Source of the DNA: Actinomadura sp. K4S16
GTDB lineage: Bacteria; Actinomycetota; Actinomycetes; Streptosporangiales; Streptosporangiaceae
Reading direction: 5' to 3'
Length of the DNA: 64,000 nt
Assembly (NCBI RefSeq): GCF_008327685.1
Contig: NZ_BDDE01000022.1
Location: 1-64,000 of the forward strand
Within the stretch, counting starts at the first letter, position 1, and each line of letters opens with the position of its first letter. This document shows positions 8,152-16,988 of this stretch, one piece after another. A program made the translations under genes and the position numbers. The notes beneath the pieces were generated by a model. The model had not been told where the DNA came from. It was given only the letters and a program-made list of their open reading frames with translations, and made no database searches.

Positions 8152-8712
8152 GACTCGCCCCAAAGCCGATTTCCTCACCTGGATGACAACGGGGGGTACT
8201 CCACTGCGACTGTAAGCTCCAAAGCTGGACGAAACCTGAAAGAAAGAGTCAAGTCTAGGACCTCCCTCCGCCATATCGCCGACGATCTCGTTCACTCGCG
8301 TTTGATCCCGTTTTGTCGCGTTGGGGGACCGCGCCGGCGCCGCCTGCCCGCGCCGCCGTCCGGCCGCCGTCCGCGTCCCGCGACGCGGAGGCGAGCGTCG
8401 CCGAGCGCGTCCGCGCGAGCAGTGCCGCCCACTCCAGGCCCGTCCTCTTCCCTGAGCTTCCCTGACCGGATACGAACTTGACGCTCAGGACCTCGCTCCG
8501 GATGACCCGCGCCTGGAATCCTTGATCGAAATGTGCGCCGCGACGGACGCCGTCGCCCTCGCGGGCGCCCCGGCCGACCGCGTCGCCGCCCAGGCGGGGG
8601 CCCGGAATCGGGCGGGTTGTCCGGGCCGCGTCGGACTGACCACCGCCCTTGTCGCACTAAAGCCCTATATTTCCCACAGCGTCCTGCTAACCTCGCGGAC
8701 CCGGGGGTGGGA
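8152..8712. other. 561-bp intergenic region
   Basis: This divergent spacer separates the STAS and TusA-like genes. I see no convincing gene. Short open frames on both strands (for example 8522-8716 plus) lack an RBS or family match. The only recognisable elements are A/T-rich patches, including TATATT at 8666-8671, suitable for the -10 region of the TusA-like gene but without a clear -35. Confidence 0.4.
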
Positions 8713-8988
8713 ATGAGCTCGAATCCGGTCGTCATCGACGGCGGCGACCGCTCCTGCGTGCGCCTCCTGCTCGAACTGCGCGGCCATATCGCGGACCTGG
8801 CCCCCGGCACCGTCGTCCACCTCATCGCCGCCGACCCGGCGGCCCCCATCGACCTTCCCGCCTGGTGCCACCTGACCGGCCACGACTACCTGGGCCCGGT
8901 GGACGGCGCCCCCACGCCCACCTACGCCCTCCGGGTGGCGGCCGACGCCCGCCCCACCTCCCCGGAATCCCCCTGGCGCCCCCGCTGA
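8713..8988 (+). CDS. TusA-like (SirA/YeeD-family) small protein
   Basis: A 91-residue protein resembling the sulfurtransferase TusA family. The match rests on DRSCVRLLLELRGHIADLAP, GTVVHLIAADPAAPIDLPAW and CHLTGHDYLG, with the characteristic AAPIDLPAWCHLTGH segment. TusA proteins relay persulfide sulfur on a CPxP cysteine. Here the N-terminal cysteine is present but the CPxP context is not, so sulfur transfer is uncertain. ATG 8713 has GGGGGTGGG directly upstream; an in-frame GTG lies at 8707. It converges with the PaiB-like gene across nine bases. Confidence 0.7.
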   Translation: MSSNPVVIDGGDRSCVRLLLELRGHIADLAPGTVVHLIAADPAAPIDLPAWCHLTGHDYLGPVDGAPTPTYALRVAADARPTSPESPWRPR

Positions 8989-8997
8989 CCCGCCGCG

Positions 8998-9636
8998 CTA
9001 CCCCTCGCGCCCCTTCCGGCCCGTCGCCGTCTGGACCGCGTCCGCCATGGCGGTGTCGCCCTGGGCCCGGTAGCCTTCGACGACCCCGGCGATGTCGGCC
9101 TCGGGGCGGTTCTGGCTCATCTTCGCCTTCGCCTCGATGCGGGTGATGACCAGTTCGAGGCCCACGATCGCGCGCAGCTGACCGGCGACGAACGCGGGCG
9201 GGGCGTCGTCGACCGCCCAGGACGGGTCGCGGCCCTGCTCGTGGCGGTCGGTCAGGCGGCGCACCATCGACTCCGCCCATGCCGGGTCGTCGTGCACGAC
9301 GAGCCGGCCGTAGACATGGGCGGTGAGGTAGTTCCACGTCGGCACCACACGCCCGTGCTCGGCCTTGGACGCGTACCAGGACGGCGACACGTAGGCGTCC
9401 GGGCCGTGGACGATGAGCAGCGACTCCCCGGCGGCGGGCTCGCGCCACTGGTCGTTGTTGCGCGCCACGTGCGCCAGCATCGCGCCGTGCTCGCCCACCG
9501 ACGGGTCGTACAGGACGGGCAGGTACGTCGCGATCAGCCCCCGCGGGGAGGCGGTGACGAGGTCGGCCGCCCCGCAGCCGGCCAGCAGTTCCCTGACCTC
9601 GGCGTCGTCCGCCGAGAAATGCGCCGGTACGTACAT
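8998..9636 (-). CDS. FMN-binding negative transcriptional regulator (PaiB family)
   Basis: A 212-residue PaiB-type flavin split-barrel protein. It begins MYVPAHFSADDAEVRELLAG and includes the family blocks HVARNNDQWRE, YVSPSWYASKAEHGRVVPTW and NYLTAHVYGRL, and the C-terminal MSQNRPEAD. In Bacillus, PaiB with PaiA represses sporulation and protease genes; elsewhere the family is mostly uncharacterised. ATG 9636 matches the family start; the longer in-frame extension is a shadow. It diverges from the LigD-type polymerase gene across 52 bp, so shared regulation is possible but not shown. Confidence 0.88.
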   Translation of the reverse strand: MYVPAHFSADDAEVRELLAGCGAADLVTASPRGLIATYLPVLYDPSVGEHGAMLAHVARNNDQWREPAAGESLLIVHGPDAYVSPSWYASKAEHGRVVPTWNYLTAHVYGRLVVHDDPAWAESMVRRLTDRHEQGRDPSWAVDDAPPAFVAGQLRAIVGLELVITRIEAKAKMSQNRPEADIAGVVEGYRAQGDTAMADAVQTATGRKGREG

Positions 9637-9688
9637 GGACGCGACGCTATCCCACGGGGCTGTCGGAGCCGCGTGCGAAGCTGGAGGG

Positions 9689-10642
9689 GTGAGCGGCGAT
9701 GAAGAGCGCGACGGGGTCCGGCTGACGAACCTCGACCAGTCCCTGTTCGAGGGGGCCGACGCGACCAAGCGCGACCTGGTCGACTACCTGGACGCCGTCT
9801 CCGGGCGCCTGGTCCCGCAGCTGGCGGGCCGTCCCCTGTCGGTCAAGCGCGTGCTGCGCGGCCAGAAGCCGTTCATGCAGAAGAACACGCCGAAGTACAC
9901 CCCGTCCTGGGTCCGGACGGTGACGGTGTGGGCGCAGACCTCCCAGCGCGAGGTCTCCTACGCGCTGTGCGACGACCGCCGCACGCTGCTGTGGTTCGCG
10001 AACCAGCGCGCCGTCGAGTACCACCCGCCGCTGGTGCGCGCCGACGCGTGGGACGCGCCCACCCACCTGGTCATCGACATCGACCCGCCCGGCTCGGACG
10101 ACTTCGGCGCCGCGGTCGCCGCCGCCCACCTCGTCCGCCGCGCGATGGACGACTCCGGCCTGCGGGGCGCCGTCAAGACCAGCGGCGCGAAGGGCGTCCA
10201 CGTGTTCGCTCCCCTGGACGGCGCCACGTCCACCGAGGACGTCGCCGCCGCGACCCGCGCCCTGGCCGTGCGCGCCGAGCGGCTCGACCCGGGCCTCGCC
10301 ACCACGGCGTTCATCCGCGAGGACCGCGGCGGCAAGGTGTTCCTCGACTCGACCCGCGCGGGCGGCGCGACCGTCGTCGCCGCCTACAGCCCGCGGATCC
10401 GGCCGGGCGCGCCGGTCTCCTTCCCGGTGTCCTGGGACGACCTCGGCAGCGTGGTGCCGCAGGACTTCACGATCAGGACTGCCGCCGCCCTGCTCGCCGA
10501 CCGCGACCCCTGGGCCGAACTCATGCCCGAGCCGCAGCCGGTCCCCGCCGACCTCGTCGAGCAGGGCCGCACGATCCCGGTGGCCCGGGTCCAGGCGATG
10601 CACGAGGGCAAGCGCCGGGCCCGGGCCCGCCGGAACGGCTAG
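9689..10642 (+). CDS. LigD-type polymerase/primase domain protein
   Basis: A 317-residue stand-alone archaeo-eukaryotic primase-like polymerase domain, as found in bacterial NHEJ LigD. Visible are RPLSVKRVLRGQKPFMQKN, the metal-binding motif HLVIDIDPPG, KTSGAKGVHVFAP and the C-terminal PVSWDDL region. Such proteins fill gaps and add ribonucleotides during end joining. Neither Ku nor a ligase domain is next to it. GTG 9689 is used because it fits the conserved start; the preceding GGAGG is only one base away, so initiation may be weak or leaderless. It converges with the P450 gene across nine bases. Confidence 0.85.
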   Translation: MSGDEERDGVRLTNLDQSLFEGADATKRDLVDYLDAVSGRLVPQLAGRPLSVKRVLRGQKPFMQKNTPKYTPSWVRTVTVWAQTSQREVSYALCDDRRTLLWFANQRAVEYHPPLVRADAWDAPTHLVIDIDPPGSDDFGAAVAAAHLVRRAMDDSGLRGAVKTSGAKGVHVFAPLDGATSTEDVAAATRALAVRAERLDPGLATTAFIREDRGGKVFLDSTRAGGATVVAAYSPRIRPGAPVSFPVSWDDLGSVVPQDFTIRTAAALLADRDPWAELMPEPQPVPADLVEQGRTIPVARVQAMHEGKRRARARRNG

Positions 10643-10651
10643 CGCGGGGTC

Positions 10652-11866
10652 TCAGGAGCCGAGCACGACCGGCAGGGCCCGGTGGCCGTTGGAGATGAAC
10701 GACTCCACCGGCCTCAGCTCGGCGGGGTCGACGGCGAGCTCCATCCCGGGGAAGCGGCCGAAGAGCGCGGGCAGCGCGATCTCGGCCTCCAGCCGCGCGA
10801 GGTGCGAGCCGACGCAGAAGTGCGCGCCGTGCCCGAACGAGAGGTGCTCCTTGTTCGCCCGCCGGAGGTCGAACAGGTCGGCGTCGTCGCCGTGCAGGGC
10901 GAGGTCGCGCCCCGCGGCGGCGTAGGCCGCGAGGATCGCCTCGCCCTTGCCGATCGTCACGCCGTCGACGTCGATGTCCTCCACGGCGTAGCGGAGCGGC
11001 AGGTTCGCGACCGGCGCCTGCCAGCGCAGCGCCTCCTCGATCACCTCCGTCCACGGCGCCTCGCCGGACCGGACGAGCGCGTACTGCGCCGGGTGGGTGA
11101 GCAGCGCCGTGATCGCCTGGTCGAGCAGGTTCACCGTGGTCTCGTGCCCGGCGGAGATCATCAGGATCAGGGTGTCGACCAGCTCCTGCTCGCTCAGCTG
11201 CGAGCCGTCCTCGTCGCGGGAGGAGATGAGCACGCCGGCCAGGTCGTCGGCGGGCTCCCGGCGCCGGAACGCCACGAAGTCCTGCAGGATGCCGTACATC
11301 TCGGTCTGGTTGGCGAGGGCCTCCTCGGCCGTCAGCGCCGTGTTGAAGATGCCGTCCACGCAGCGGCGCAGCGCGGGCCGGGTCTCGTCCGGGACGCCGA
11401 ACAGCCGGCAGATCACCTCGATGGGCAGCGGGTAGGCGAACGCCTCGCGCAGGTCGGCGCGGCCACCGGGGGAGGCGGCCAGGCCGTCCAGGAGGGACCG
11501 GGTGATCTCCTCGACGTCCGGCCGCAGCGCCTCGGTGCGGCGCGGGGTGAACGCCCGGGAGATGATGGTGCGGAGCCGCCGGTGGTCCTCGCCGTAGGCG
11601 GTGAACATGTTCCGCACCGAGACCCACAGGCTCAGCGGCCAGTCCTCGGCGATCTCGCCGTCGATCCATTTCGTCCAGTGCAGGTTCGGGTCCTTGGACA
11701 CCCGCGGGTCGGCCAGCAGCCGCTTGAGCTGCTCCTGGCCGGTCACCGCCCACGCGACGACGCCGCCGGGCAGTTCCACGGGGGTCACCGGCCCCCGGGC
11801 CCGCAGTTTCGCGGCCTCCCCCTGGACGTCGCTTCCGGCCGGGTCGATGACGAGCGGAGTCTCCAT
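10652..11866 (-). CDS. Cytochrome P450
   Basis: A 404-residue bacterial class I P450. The I-helix oxygen-binding motif is SAGHETT, the K-helix ExxR lies in EEALRW, and the haem-ligand loop is FGHGAHFCVGSHLARLE. The length and lack of a membrane anchor indicate a soluble enzyme needing ferredoxin and reductase partners, none of which is adjacent. The opening region and VSVRNMFTAYGEDHRRLRTI resemble CYP105/107-type secondary-metabolism P450s; the substrate is unknown. ATG 11866 is preceded by GGAGAGG. The 140-bp gap to the upstream aminotransferase gene holds its promoter region. Confidence 0.93.
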   Translation of the reverse strand: METPLVIDPAGSDVQGEAAKLRARGPVTPVELPGGVVAWAVTGQEQLKRLLADPRVSKDPNLHWTKWIDGEIAEDWPLSLWVSVRNMFTAYGEDHRRLRTIISRAFTPRRTEALRPDVEEITRSLLDGLAASPGGRADLREAFAYPLPIEVICRLFGVPDETRPALRRCVDGIFNTALTAEEALANQTEMYGILQDFVAFRRREPADDLAGVLISSRDEDGSQLSEQELVDTLILMISAGHETTVNLLDQAITALLTHPAQYALVRSGEAPWTEVIEEALRWQAPVANLPLRYAVEDIDVDGVTIGKGEAILAAYAAAGRDLALHGDDADLFDLRRANKEHLSFGHGAHFCVGSHLARLEAEIALPALFGRFPGMELAVDPAELRPVESFISNGHRALPVVLGS

Positions 11867-12006
11867 ATGGGCCTCTCCAGGCGGGGGATGGGAACACGTC
11901 CGTAATGGCGTGCGTGCGATGAGCGACCCGGCCAACGTAGAGGGTGGCGGCAGCATGCCGCCAATTCCCCAGGAAACAGACGCACTCCCGCCTTTTCGGC
12001 CTTTCC

Positions 12007-13230
12007 TTAAATGGCGGCGCGGAAATCCTCAGGACGTGTCTCGGCGTGCTGCGGCTCCCCTTCGCCCCACCGGTGGCCCGGCGCCACCACGTTGTCGGGC
12101 GGAACCTCCGACGCGGAGCCGTACAGGTAGGAGCCGAGCCCGATCAGCAACCGCTGGACGTCCTCCTGCGGCCGCACGACCAGCCGCAGGAACTGGCTCG
12201 TCGAGCCCAGCTTGTTGCCGCACTCGCGGACGAACACCCCGTGGTGCGCGACCAGGTGGTCGCGCAGGCCGACGCCGTCCTTGCCGTCCGGCAGCTTGAC
12301 CATGACGAAGTTGCCCTGGGACGGGAAGACCTTGAGGCCCGGCAGCGACGCGAGCTGCTGCGCCATCAGCAGCCGGTCGCGGGCCAGCAGCCGCAGGCTC
12401 TCGCGGTACTCGGCGCCGTGCTCGCGCAGCAGGAACACCACGAACTCCGCGAAGGAGTTGAGGTTCCACTTCGGCAGCGCCCCCCGGACCGTCCGGGCCA
12501 GGGCCGGGTTCGCCACCAGGTAGCCGAACCGGACGCCGTGCAGGCCGAAGTTCTTGCCGAGGCTCTTCAGCACGATCACGTTCGGCCGGATGCGGGCCTC
12601 GTCGGCGACGCTGGGGTGCGCCTCGGCGTCCACGAAGTCGAGGAACGACTCGTCCACCACGACCAGGTCCAGGTCGATGAGGCAGTCCAGCAGCCGGACG
12701 ATCTCGCGGCGCGGGACGTACCCGCCGTCGGGGTTGTTGGGGTTGCACACGACCGCGGTCCGCGATCCCCGCGCCCGCACGAACCGCACGAAGGCGTCCA
12801 CGTCGAACTCGAAGCCGAGCAGCTCGTGGAGCTGGAACATGTCCACCCGCTTGCCCGTCTCCATCGGCTGGTCCGTCCACCGGCCGAACGTCGGGATCGG
12901 CGTGGCGAGGCTCTCGCGCACCAGCAGATGGTCGATCCAGGTGATGAGCTCCGTGGAGCCGTTGCCCATGACGACCGTCTGCGGGTGGTGCCCGAGCACG
13001 GCGCAGAGCTCGGCGGCAATGGCGTCAGCGTCGCTCGGGTAGTACTTCAGTATCTGCTCCAGCGAGCCCGCGAGCCGGGAGAACATCCCCGGCGTCGGGA
13101 AGTACGGGTTGCACGGGATGCAGAAGTCGACGAGGTCGTGGCGCCCGGGCGAGGCCCGCTGGAGGGCGAAGAAGGACGGGCTGTGCGCGCTCTGGCGCAG
13201 CAGGCTCGGATCGATCTGGTCCGATGGCAC
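12007..13230 (-). CDS. PLP-dependent class I/II aminotransferase (HisC/CobD-like)
   Basis: A 407-residue fold-type I PLP enzyme. Landmarks are CNPYFPTPGMF, MGNGSTELI, the CNPNNPDGGYVPRREI block, VVVDESFLDF and the PLP lysine in VLKSLGKNFGLHGVRFGYL. The pattern is closest to histidinol-phosphate aminotransferase and threonine-phosphate decarboxylase CobD. Given the cobalamin locus from 20 kb a CobD role is conceivable, but this gene is 7 kb away and lacks a riboswitch, so I leave the substrate open. The C-terminal tail of about 30 residues beyond the catalytic fold is Pro/Glu-rich. Start ATG 13230 has no strong RBS. Confidence 0.8.
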   Translation of the reverse strand: MPSDQIDPSLLRQSAHSPSFFALQRASPGRHDLVDFCIPCNPYFPTPGMFSRLAGSLEQILKYYPSDADAIAAELCAVLGHHPQTVVMGNGSTELITWIDHLLVRESLATPIPTFGRWTDQPMETGKRVDMFQLHELLGFEFDVDAFVRFVRARGSRTAVVCNPNNPDGGYVPRREIVRLLDCLIDLDLVVVDESFLDFVDAEAHPSVADEARIRPNVIVLKSLGKNFGLHGVRFGYLVANPALARTVRGALPKWNLNSFAEFVVFLLREHGAEYRESLRLLARDRLLMAQQLASLPGLKVFPSQGNFVMVKLPDGKDGVGLRDHLVAHHGVFVRECGNKLGSTSQFLRLVVRPQEDVQRLLIGLGSYLYGSASEVPPDNVVAPGHRWGEGEPQHAETRPEDFRAAI

Positions 13231-13285
13231 GCAAGACGGTACGCGCCCTCCGCAGCACCGGTTCAGGCCCCGGGCCGGCCCGCTG

Positions 13286-13573
13286 TCAGGCCGCGCCCGC
13301 GGAGCGGTCGGCCGAGGCGAGGCCGGGCGGGGCGGCGGCGAGGGCCTGCTGGATCGCCTCGACCAGCGCCAGTGCCGACTCCTCGGTCAGCTCGACCGCC
13401 ACCCGCGCGGACGGACCCTCCCCGGCGTTGGTGAAGTCGATGTTCACCGTGTGCTCGTGGCAGGCGTGGTACGGGTGGTCGACGTAGACCGCGCCGCCGG
13501 TCAGCGTGAACCAGCCGGTCGCGCCCTTCGCCGCGCCGTCCAGTTCCACCTTCACCGTCTGGTAGGTGCACAT
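13286..13573 (-). CDS. DUF6295 family protein
   Basis: A 95-residue protein starting MCTYQTVKVELDGAAKGATG and containing VYVDHPYHACHEHTVNIDF. It matches my memory of the small actinobacterial family DUF6295. The conserved C2, H33, C38, H39 and H41 suggest a metal site, but no function is known. ATG 13573 follows GAGGAGA. It lies 11 bases downstream of the dienelactone hydrolase stop on the same strand, so the two are probably co-transcribed. The C-terminal 20 residues are Ala-rich and probably disordered. Confidence 0.7.
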   Translation of the reverse strand: MCTYQTVKVELDGAAKGATGWFTLTGGAVYVDHPYHACHEHTVNIDFTNAGEGPSARVAVELTEESALALVEAIQQALAAAPPGLASADRSAGAA

Positions 13574-13584
13574 GGGGTCTCCTC

Positions 13585-14328
13585 TCAGGCGCTCAGGTGG
13601 CGGTCGAAGAAGGCGAAGATCCGCTGCCAGCCGTCCTTCGCGGCGGCGGGCCGGAACGCGGGCCGCTCGACCGCGAAGAACGCGTGCCCCGCGCCGGGGT
13701 AGGTGTGGAACTCGTGCTCCTTGCCGAGCCTGGTCAGCTCCGCGTCCAGCGAAGCCACCTCCTCGGGCGACGGGAACTGGTCCTCCTCGCCGAACAGGCC
13801 GAGCAGCGGGCAGGACAGGCCCGGCGCCTTGGACAGGATCGACCGGGCCCTCGTCGGGTAGTCCTCCGGCGGGTCGTTCACGACGAAGGCGCCGTAGCAG
13901 TCGACGGCCGCGTCGATGTCCAGCTCGCAGGCGGCGAGGAACGCGTGCCGCCCGCCCGAGCAGTGGCCGATCACGCCGATCCGGCCGTTGGCGTGGTCGA
14001 GCGAGTTCAGATGGGCGGCGGCCCCGGCCACGTCCCCGACGAGCTGCTCGTCGGGGACGCCGCCCTTGGCGCGGGCGGCGGCGGCCTGGTCGTCCGGGCT
14101 CACGCCCGCGCCCTCGCGCGAGTACAGGTTCGGGGCGATCGCGGCGTAGCCGTGCGCGGCGAACGTCCGGACGAACTCCTTGGTGCCGGGGTCGAAGCCG
14201 GGCATGTGGTGGACGACCACGACGCCGCCGCGCGGGGCGTCGCCCAGCGGCCGCGCCAGGTACGCCTCCAGCTCGTCCTTCCCGTGCCCGGTGATGGCGA
14301 CCGTTCCGGCCCACATCGCGTCGTTCAT
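13585..14328 (-). CDS. Dienelactone hydrolase family protein
   Basis: A 247-residue alpha/beta hydrolase of the DLH family. The nucleophile loop is VIGHCSGGRHAF, so the catalytic residue is probably the cysteine, as in classical DLH. The acid lies in FGEEDQFPSPEE and the histidine in GAGHAFFAVERPAF. VVVVHHMPGFDPGTKEFVR near the N-terminus is typical of the family. The substrate is unknown. ATG 14328 is chosen by family alignment. Immediately upstream lies the right end of the TnpB element, inserted about 80 bp before this start, which may have altered the promoter. A DUF6295 gene follows 11 bases downstream. Confidence 0.88.
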   Translation of the reverse strand: MNDAMWAGTVAITGHGKDELEAYLARPLGDAPRGGVVVVHHMPGFDPGTKEFVRTFAAHGYAAIAPNLYSREGAGVSPDDQAAAARAKGGVPDEQLVGDVAGAAAHLNSLDHANGRIGVIGHCSGGRHAFLAACELDIDAAVDCYGAFVVNDPPEDYPTRARSILSKAPGLSCPLLGLFGEEDQFPSPEEVASLDAELTRLGKEHEFHTYPGAGHAFFAVERPAFRPAAAKDGWQRIFAFFDRHLSA

Positions 14329-14404
14329 GCTCGGCGCTCCGTTCCTCGGCGGGGTCTGCGCGCACGCCGTGCTCCCCCCGGCGCGCGAACCGTGACAGTC
14401 TCTC

Positions 14405-14560
14405 GCATACCGTTACTCGGAGCCTTAGTGGCTCTGAGTATTCAGGGCGTTTCTGCCCGGAAGGTCCGTCACATCACCGAAGCGTGGGGCTTTGGTTTGA
14501 GTACGGTCTCTCGTTTCCGTCTGCCGCTGGTGCGGCAGGGTTGCGCCACCTGCCCGCCCC
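14405..14560 (-). ncRNA. Candidate omega (reRNA) scaffold of TnpB
   Basis: On the minus strand the 3' end of tnpB runs into GGGC-loop-GCCC (14459-14446), then a 10-bp stem (14439-14430 with 14424-14415, one mismatch) whose loop includes the TAA stop. In characterised TnpB elements the guide RNA scaffold overlaps the gene end and finishes at the RE, with the guide copied from the flank. Here the guide would be read from about 14405 downwards into the spacer before the dienelactone hydrolase gene. The 5' limit is a guess. Confidence 0.45.
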
Positions 14561-15924
14561 GTCCCGGCCTTGCGGTTGGGGCGGGTGGTGCGGGTCTTCT
14601 GGTCGGCTCCACGAGGTTTCGGCACCATGGGGGTGCCCAGGTCTCCGGCCACTCCGGTACCTGTTGCCGCGGCTGCGGCGAGTGCGGCGAGGTTGAGTGC
14701 GGCGCCCGCGTCCCGGTCGATGACCAGGCCGCAGGCGTCGCATTCGAAGGTCCGGACGTGCAGCGGCAGCTTGGCTTTCACCGCGCCGCACCCCGAGCAG
14801 GTCTTGGAGGAGGGGAACCAGCGGTCGGCGACCACGATGCGGCAGCCGTTGCGCTTGGTCTTGTAGGTGAACTGGCGGCGGATCTCTGCGAACCCGGCGT
14901 CGGCGATGTGGCGTGCGAGGCGCCGGTTGCGGAGCATCCCGGCGACGTTGAGGTCTTCGACCACGACGGTGCCGTACTCGGCCGTCACCTTGGCGGTGAG
15001 CTTGTGCAGTGCGTCCTGGCGGAGGTTGGCGGCGCGGTGGTGGACCCGGTTGCGGACCGCATTTGCCTTCTCCCACCGCTTGGACGGCTTGCGTCCGGTC
15101 CTGCGGTCGGGGCCCTGTCGGCGGGAGACGACGCGGGAGGCGCGGCGCAGTTGCTTGAGCGCCGTGTCCAGGTGCCTGGGGTTGGGCTCCCGGCGGACTC
15201 GGCCGGTGCTGTCGGCCATGACCGCGAGGGTCCTCACTCCGAGGTCGATGCCGACCGCCGCGTCCGGCCGGGAGACCTTCATCAGGTCGCGCTTGACCTC
15301 GGTCTGGAAGGAGACGAACCAGCGCCCGCGCTCGAATCTGACGGTCGCGGACAGGATCCTTGCCGTCCCGGCCTGGAGGCGGGTCAGGAGCTTGCAGGTG
15401 GGCTCGTGTGTGCGGATCGTGCCGAGCCTGGGCAGCGTCACGTGCCGGCCGTCGGGCTCGGCACGGATGGTGCCGGTGGTGAACCGGCAGGCCAGGCGCG
15501 CTGTGCGTCTGGACTTCAAGCGCGGCATCCCGACCCGCTTGCCCCGCTGCTTGCCCTGTTTCGACCTTGCGTAGTTGTCGAACGCGGCGGCTGCGTTCGC
15601 CAGGCCTGTGGAGTAGGCCTCCTTGGAGTTCTCCTGCCACCAGGCGGCGAATCTCGGATCGGTGTGCTTGGCGGCGTTGAACGCCTTGCGCAGCGCGGGC
15701 AGCGACCATGGTCGCCACCCGGTCAACTCCTCCTCGGGGATGCCGTACGACTCTTCCGCACGGCGCTGCCACCAGGACGCCTCGACCCACGCCACAGCCC
15801 AGTTGTAGGCGGCGCGGGCCGCACCGCAATGCGAGCGCAGCGCAGCCTCTTGAGCGGCGTTGGGGTCCAGCGCGAACCGGTACGCCTGCACCACGAAACC
15901 CGGCCGCGGCCGGAACTTCTTCAC
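14425..15924 (-). CDS. tnpB: TnpB RNA-guided nuclease (IS200/IS605 OrfB)
   Basis: A 499-residue TnpB. After VVQAYRFALDPNAAQEAALR come the OrfB helical region, then the RuvC-like core with Asp in VGIDLGVRTLA, Glu in VVVEDLNVAGML and Asp in CGLVIDRDAGAALN, interrupted by the zinc ribbon CSGCG...CDACG. All catalytic residues are present, so the nuclease should be active. GTG 15924 has GGTGGAG seven bases upstream; ATG 16005 and GTG 15894 are alternatives. The basic C-terminal tail after ALNLAALAAA is coded by DNA that also forms the putative omega RNA. TnpB proteins cut DNA next to a target-adjacent motif equal to the element's LE flank. Confidence 0.9.
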   Translation of the reverse strand: MKKFRPRPGFVVQAYRFALDPNAAQEAALRSHCGAARAAYNWAVAWVEASWWQRRAEESYGIPEEELTGWRPWSLPALRKAFNAAKHTDPRFAAWWQENSKEAYSTGLANAAAAFDNYARSKQGKQRGKRVGMPRLKSRRTARLACRFTTGTIRAEPDGRHVTLPRLGTIRTHEPTCKLLTRLQAGTARILSATVRFERGRWFVSFQTEVKRDLMKVSRPDAAVGIDLGVRTLAVMADSTGRVRREPNPRHLDTALKQLRRASRVVSRRQGPDRRTGRKPSKRWEKANAVRNRVHHRAANLRQDALHKLTAKVTAEYGTVVVEDLNVAGMLRNRRLARHIADAGFAEIRRQFTYKTKRNGCRIVVADRWFPSSKTCSGCGAVKAKLPLHVRTFECDACGLVIDRDAGAALNLAALAAAAATGTGVAGDLGTPMVPKPRGADQKTRTTRPNRKAGTGRAGGATLPHQRQTETRDRTQTKAPRFGDVTDLPGRNALNTQSH

Positions 15925-16151
15925 CCCGCGACTCCACCCGCGGCCACCATCACGGCGCGGACCGCGCGATTCTTCCCCGTCCGGCGCCCGTACAACCACG
16001 CGCACATCGAAGTCAGCACCTCTGTGATGTCCCGCACCAGATCATCGGTCGTCTAGGTTGCAAGCCGCTCCACTCGGGCTCCCCCGATCGAGGGATGAGA
16101 AAGACCGAGGTTCGCTGATAAGTGTCGCAACAGATGTTCAGTCTTGCAGGC

Positions 16152-16988
16152 TCAGGCGTTCAACGTTCCCGCGCCGAGGAGGCCGAACAGGAGGAGGCCG
16201 ATGACGATCCGGTAGACCACGAACGAGGTGAAGCTGTGCCGGGCCACGAAGCGCAGCAGCCAGGCGATGGACGCGTAGGCCACGACGAACGACACCGCGG
16301 TGCCGACCGCGAGCGGCAGCGCGCCGGCGCCCGAGCCGAGCGCGGACGGCAGCTCGTAGATGCCGGCGCCGGTCAGCGCGGGGATGCCCATGAAGAACGA
16401 GAGCCGGGTCGCGGCGACCCGGTCGAGGCCGAGCATGAGCCCGGTCGACATCGTCGCGCCCGACCGGGAGAAGCCCGGGAACAGCAGGGCGAGGATCTGC
16501 GAGGAGCCGATCAGCATCGCGTCGGTGAGGGAGGTGTCGTCCTCGCCGCGCTTGTGCGTGCCGAGCCGGTCCGCGGCGAACATCACGGCACTGCCGACGA
16601 TCAGCGACCCGGCCACCACCCACAGTGAGGCCAGGGGCCCCTCGATGAGGTCCTTGGCGGCGACCCCGACGATCACGACCGGGATCGTGGCGTAGATGAC
16701 CCACCAGGCGAACTTGTAGTCGTGGTGGTACCGCTCGGACGGCCGGGCGATCCCGACTCCCCACGCCTTGACGATCCGGACGATGTCGGAGAAGAAGTAC
16801 ACCAGCACGGCCGCGATGGCGCCGACCTGGATGACCGCCGTGAACCCGACGACGGACTTGTCGTCCACCGGGATGCCCATCAGGCCCTCGGTGATCTTCA
16901 GATGGCCGGTCGAGGAGACCGGGAGGAACTCGGTCAGGCCTTCCACGATCCCGAGGACGATCGCCTGCCCGACATTGATCACGCTCAA
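16152..16988 (-). CDS. uppP: Undecaprenyl-diphosphatase
   Basis: A 278-residue BacA/UppP integral membrane phosphatase with about eight hydrophobic helices. The two catalytic regions are visible: GIVEGLTEFLPVSSTGHL near the N-terminus and ALLFPGFSRSGATMSTGLML near residue 170. It dephosphorylates undecaprenyl pyrophosphate at the outer face of the membrane to recycle the peptidoglycan lipid carrier, and overproduction gives bacitracin resistance. I use TTG 16988, preceded by GAGGAA at eight-base spacing; GTG 16982 is two codons shorter. It stands alone between the TnpB element and the MetE-like gene. Confidence 0.95.
   Translation of the reverse strand: MSVINVGQAIVLGIVEGLTEFLPVSSTGHLKITEGLMGIPVDDKSVVGFTAVIQVGAIAAVLVYFFSDIVRIVKAWGVGIARPSERYHHDYKFAWWVIYATIPVVIVGVAAKDLIEGPLASLWVVAGSLIVGSAVMFAADRLGTHKRGEDDTSLTDAMLIGSSQILALLFPGFSRSGATMSTGLMLGLDRVAATRLSFFMGIPALTGAGIYELPSALGSGAGALPLAVGTAVSFVVAYASIAWLLRFVARHSFTSFVVYRIVIGLLLFGLLGAGTLNA

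Larger units (their letters stand above)
14405..16120 (-). mobile_element. IS200/IS605-type element with tnpB only
   Basis: The element consists of tnpB plus structured flanks; no tnpA lies next to it, so it depends on a transposase elsewhere. The downstream (RE) side has hairpins at 14415-14439 and 14446-14459. The upstream (LE) side has an imperfect hairpin near 16073-16100. Members of this group move without target duplication, so exact ends cannot be set by repeats; the limits given are estimates of about 15 bp precision. Confidence 0.6.

Noticed and set aside
8522..8716. 64-codon plus-strand frame before the TusA-like gene
   Set aside because: The first half has coding-like third positions, but there is no RBS, no family match and it overlaps the TusA-like start in another frame.
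8292..8849. Minus-strand open frame in the STAS/TusA spacer
   Set aside because: Arg/Gly/Pro-rich with no RBS or family block, and it runs antisense into the TusA-like gene.
12007..13230. Aminotransferase as CobD (threonine-phosphate decarboxylase) of the cobalamin pathway
   Set aside because: The fold fits, but the gene is far from the cob genes, has no riboswitch, and HisC-like enzymes of other pathways look the same at this level.
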